The notes beneath the pieces were generated by a model that searched no databases, was not told the DNA's origin, and saw only the letters and a program-made list of their open reading frames with translations. From the NCBI GenBank assembly GCA_033816765.1, contig CM066297.1:496001-560000 (forward strand): a stretch of DNA of 64,000 nucleotides. The letters run 5' to 3'. Origin of the DNA: Nothopassalora personata. Lineage: Eukaryota; Ascomycota; Dothideomycetes; Mycosphaerellales; Mycosphaerellaceae. Positions 62,395 to 64,000 of the stretch are shown in pieces; within the stretch, counting starts at the first letter, position 1, and every line of letters begins with the position of its first letter. A program made the translations under genes and the position numbers.

Positions 62395-64000
62395 TCTTGT
62401 TTCCTATCGTCGGTAAGATTCGTAAGACCGGTTTAGAGATTCGTAACCGAGAGAAGACTCTTCGAGCTACGCTTACCCGCTACTAGCTATAGTAGATAGA
62501 CAATAAGATTCTTAATCGACGCGTTATCTCCGAGCTTTATAGTACTAATAGCGGGCGCCGCCAGTTTACGGCCTTTATTAACAAGTACCTAGACTATAGT
62601 AGGGCTGTTAGTAGAATTTAGAGGGTATTAATCTAGCGTATAAGGATCGGCCGTAAGGGTATAGATCGTAAGCGAATTCTAGAGCCTAGTAATCTTACCC
62701 GGTGCGATAGGGAGGCTAAAGCACGCAGTATTAATCCGTAGTCGGCTAAGAGTAGGGAGATCATTAGAAGACACCGCCTAGCCGTCTATAAGGATAGCCT
62801 TCTATACTTTATAGAGGGTACTATTACTAAGAAGTCCGCGTCCCCGGAGGATAGCATAGATTAACCTAGACTATCTAGCTAGTAATAGCCTTAGCTACGT
62901 TAGCTACTACCGGGTAGTAAAGGTAAAGGACGTGTAAAGAGTACTACGCTAACTCTACTAGCCTCTACCTAGCCTATAGTCCTATCGAGAGGCGGTCGTA
63001 AGTCGAGTCGACTTAAGTAGCTCCGTATAGGCGAGAGCATAGGTAAGGGCATAACTACGCCTACTTAATCCTCGCCTAACCGAACGCTAGACGGCGTACC
63101 TATACGCGAAGGTAGTCCGCTAGGTACACCGGTTAGCACCCTACGATCTACTCCGGCCCTAACTAAGAATAGCAATCCGATACTTACTATGTTACCTTCG
63201 GCTATAATTAGGGATGTATTAGTCTTTAAGGATTAGATCCTATAAGAAGACGAGGCCCTCCGGATTAAGCGCGCTAACTGTACCTATAATAAGCGGTACT
63301 ATAGTATTAAGTTTAGAAACTCGATTGACGTAGATAGCATTAACTAGCTACCTAAGTACCGGATAGCGGGCCTTAAGATGCTCGAATATACTGTCTCGGA
63401 GGTTCTTAAGAGGGATAGTAAGGTTAGCGCTATAATGTGCGATTAGTATGTTTAAGATTTCTACTATAAGGCCCTCTACTTTGTTACAAATCCCGGTATT
63501 ACCGCTAATACCCTATGTAAGCGCGCGCTTAAGGTCTAAGACTAGCTCTTTAAAGGTAAGAGTTTTTTAGCTATTAAGGTGAAGAATAGGTCGTGGTTTC
63601 GCCCTAATAAGCGTGGTTAGAAGACTATTAACCCGCTTAGCTACCTCCGCGTTCGAGGTAAAGTCGGCACTACGAGTAGCATCGTTACGTATGCTAACTA
63701 TAACTAGATCCTCGATAAATTTAGCATCGATAAAGCTAACTAAGCCGATCTTAATAGTACCGGTACCTACATTAATAGTAACATGCTATACTAGTATAAT
63801 AACGCTAAACTAGCGCCGCGGGTTAAAATAGTTAGGGAGATAATAAGTCGAGAATTCGACGTGCACCGATAGTACCTACGAGAATTAAATAAGGTTAGTA
63901 ACGGCGGCGTCTACTAGAACATGTAGTATTCTCTAAGCTAATAGATTATACAATAAGACCCCGGGCTATAGCTCTTATAAGTAGCTCTACACTCTTAATA
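62395..64000 (+). other. Unassigned RIP-degraded coding-like sequence
   Basis: Downstream of GyB-2 integrase. Fairly open, stop-interrupted frames read KIRKTGLEIRNREKTLRATL, GRRQFTAFINKYLDYSRAV and, later, PKYRIAGLKMLEYTVSEVLK, ALYFVTNPGITANTLCKRAL and SFLAIKVKNRSWFRPNKRG. Base use is RIP-like. It may be the 3' part of GyB-2 or the gag of another element. I recognise no domain. Confidence 0.35.

Larger units (their letters stand above)
34957..64000 (+). mobile_element. GyB-2: Ty3/Gypsy element split by GyD-1 and GyC-2, runs off the window
   Basis: Three segments form one pol: 34957-37061 (gag end, protease, RT start), 44755-45177 (RT), 60277-about 62390 (RNase H, integrase). Continuity is shown by uninterrupted homology with GyB-1 across both junctions and by target duplications: taccg around GyD-1, and gtccg/gtctg around GyC-2. 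RIP-degraded throughout. The left end is truncated at the GyC-1 5' LTR; no LTR of this family is in the window. Confidence 0.85.

Overview
The window looks like transposon-packed, RIP-mutated heterochromatin from a filamentous ascomycete (Pezizomycotina). Most of it consists of LTR-retrotransposon copies in which CpA/TpG have been turned almost wholesale into TpA, filling every frame with TAG/TAA while leaving CpG intact. This is the signature of repeat-induced point mutation (RIP). No ordinary host gene cluster is visible. Five islands are free of RIP: two near-intact Ty3/Gypsy elements and three copies of a ~765-bp retroposon.

Layout (family names are mine). 1-5593: RIP-degraded Copia element, minus strand, 3' end outside the window. 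~5630-10315: GyA-1, Gypsy fragment, minus. 10316-24131: GyA-2, RIP-degraded Gypsy, plus, with two 198-bp LTRs. Nested inside it is GyA-3 (13549-20473, minus), un-RIPed, with identical 197-bp LTRs and a 5-bp target duplication. 24132-28005: GyB-1, Gypsy fragment, minus, carrying retroposon RzR-1. 28006-34956: GyC-1, Gypsy, minus. 34957-64000: GyB-2, one plus-strand Gypsy element split by two insertions: GyD-1 (37062-44749, minus, intact) and GyC-2 (45178-60271, plus). GyC-2 itself holds RzR-2 in its 5' LTR, an extra LTR, a GyE fragment (53326-~57145) with RzR-3, and a second partial GyC pol.

Main results. (1) The RzR retroposon begins exactly at what folds as an HDV-like self-cleaving ribozyme: 7-bp P1, P2, 3-bp P3 with a UUCACGC loop, P4 capped by UACG, and a CUAAG J4/2. 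It ends in a short (TCAA)n tail and is flanked by 12-14-bp target duplications, confirmed for two copies by empty paralogous sites in the same window. (2) GyA elements carry an antisense, intron-containing gene for a six-cysteine protein between pol and the 3' LTR. It is intact in GyA-3, and its splice sites and Cys positions are recognisable in the RIP-degraded GyA-1 and GyA-2. GyC elements, a different family, also carry an antisense gene at the same place, with a comparable six-Cys layout followed by a charged coiled-coil-like segment. (3) GyA, GyC and GyD lack a tRNA 3'-end primer site. Instead each has a 9-nt segment 2-3 nt inside the 5' LTR that is exactly complementary to a segment of its own LTR, and in GyA the pair covaries between copies. 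This points to Tf1-like self-priming. (4) GyA gag and pol overlap in the -1 frame at GGGAAAA, which lies inside a 99-bp tandem repeat expanded to six copies in GyA-3. (5) GyC carries a tRNA-like Pol III unit and a covarying hairpin beside its polypurine tract.
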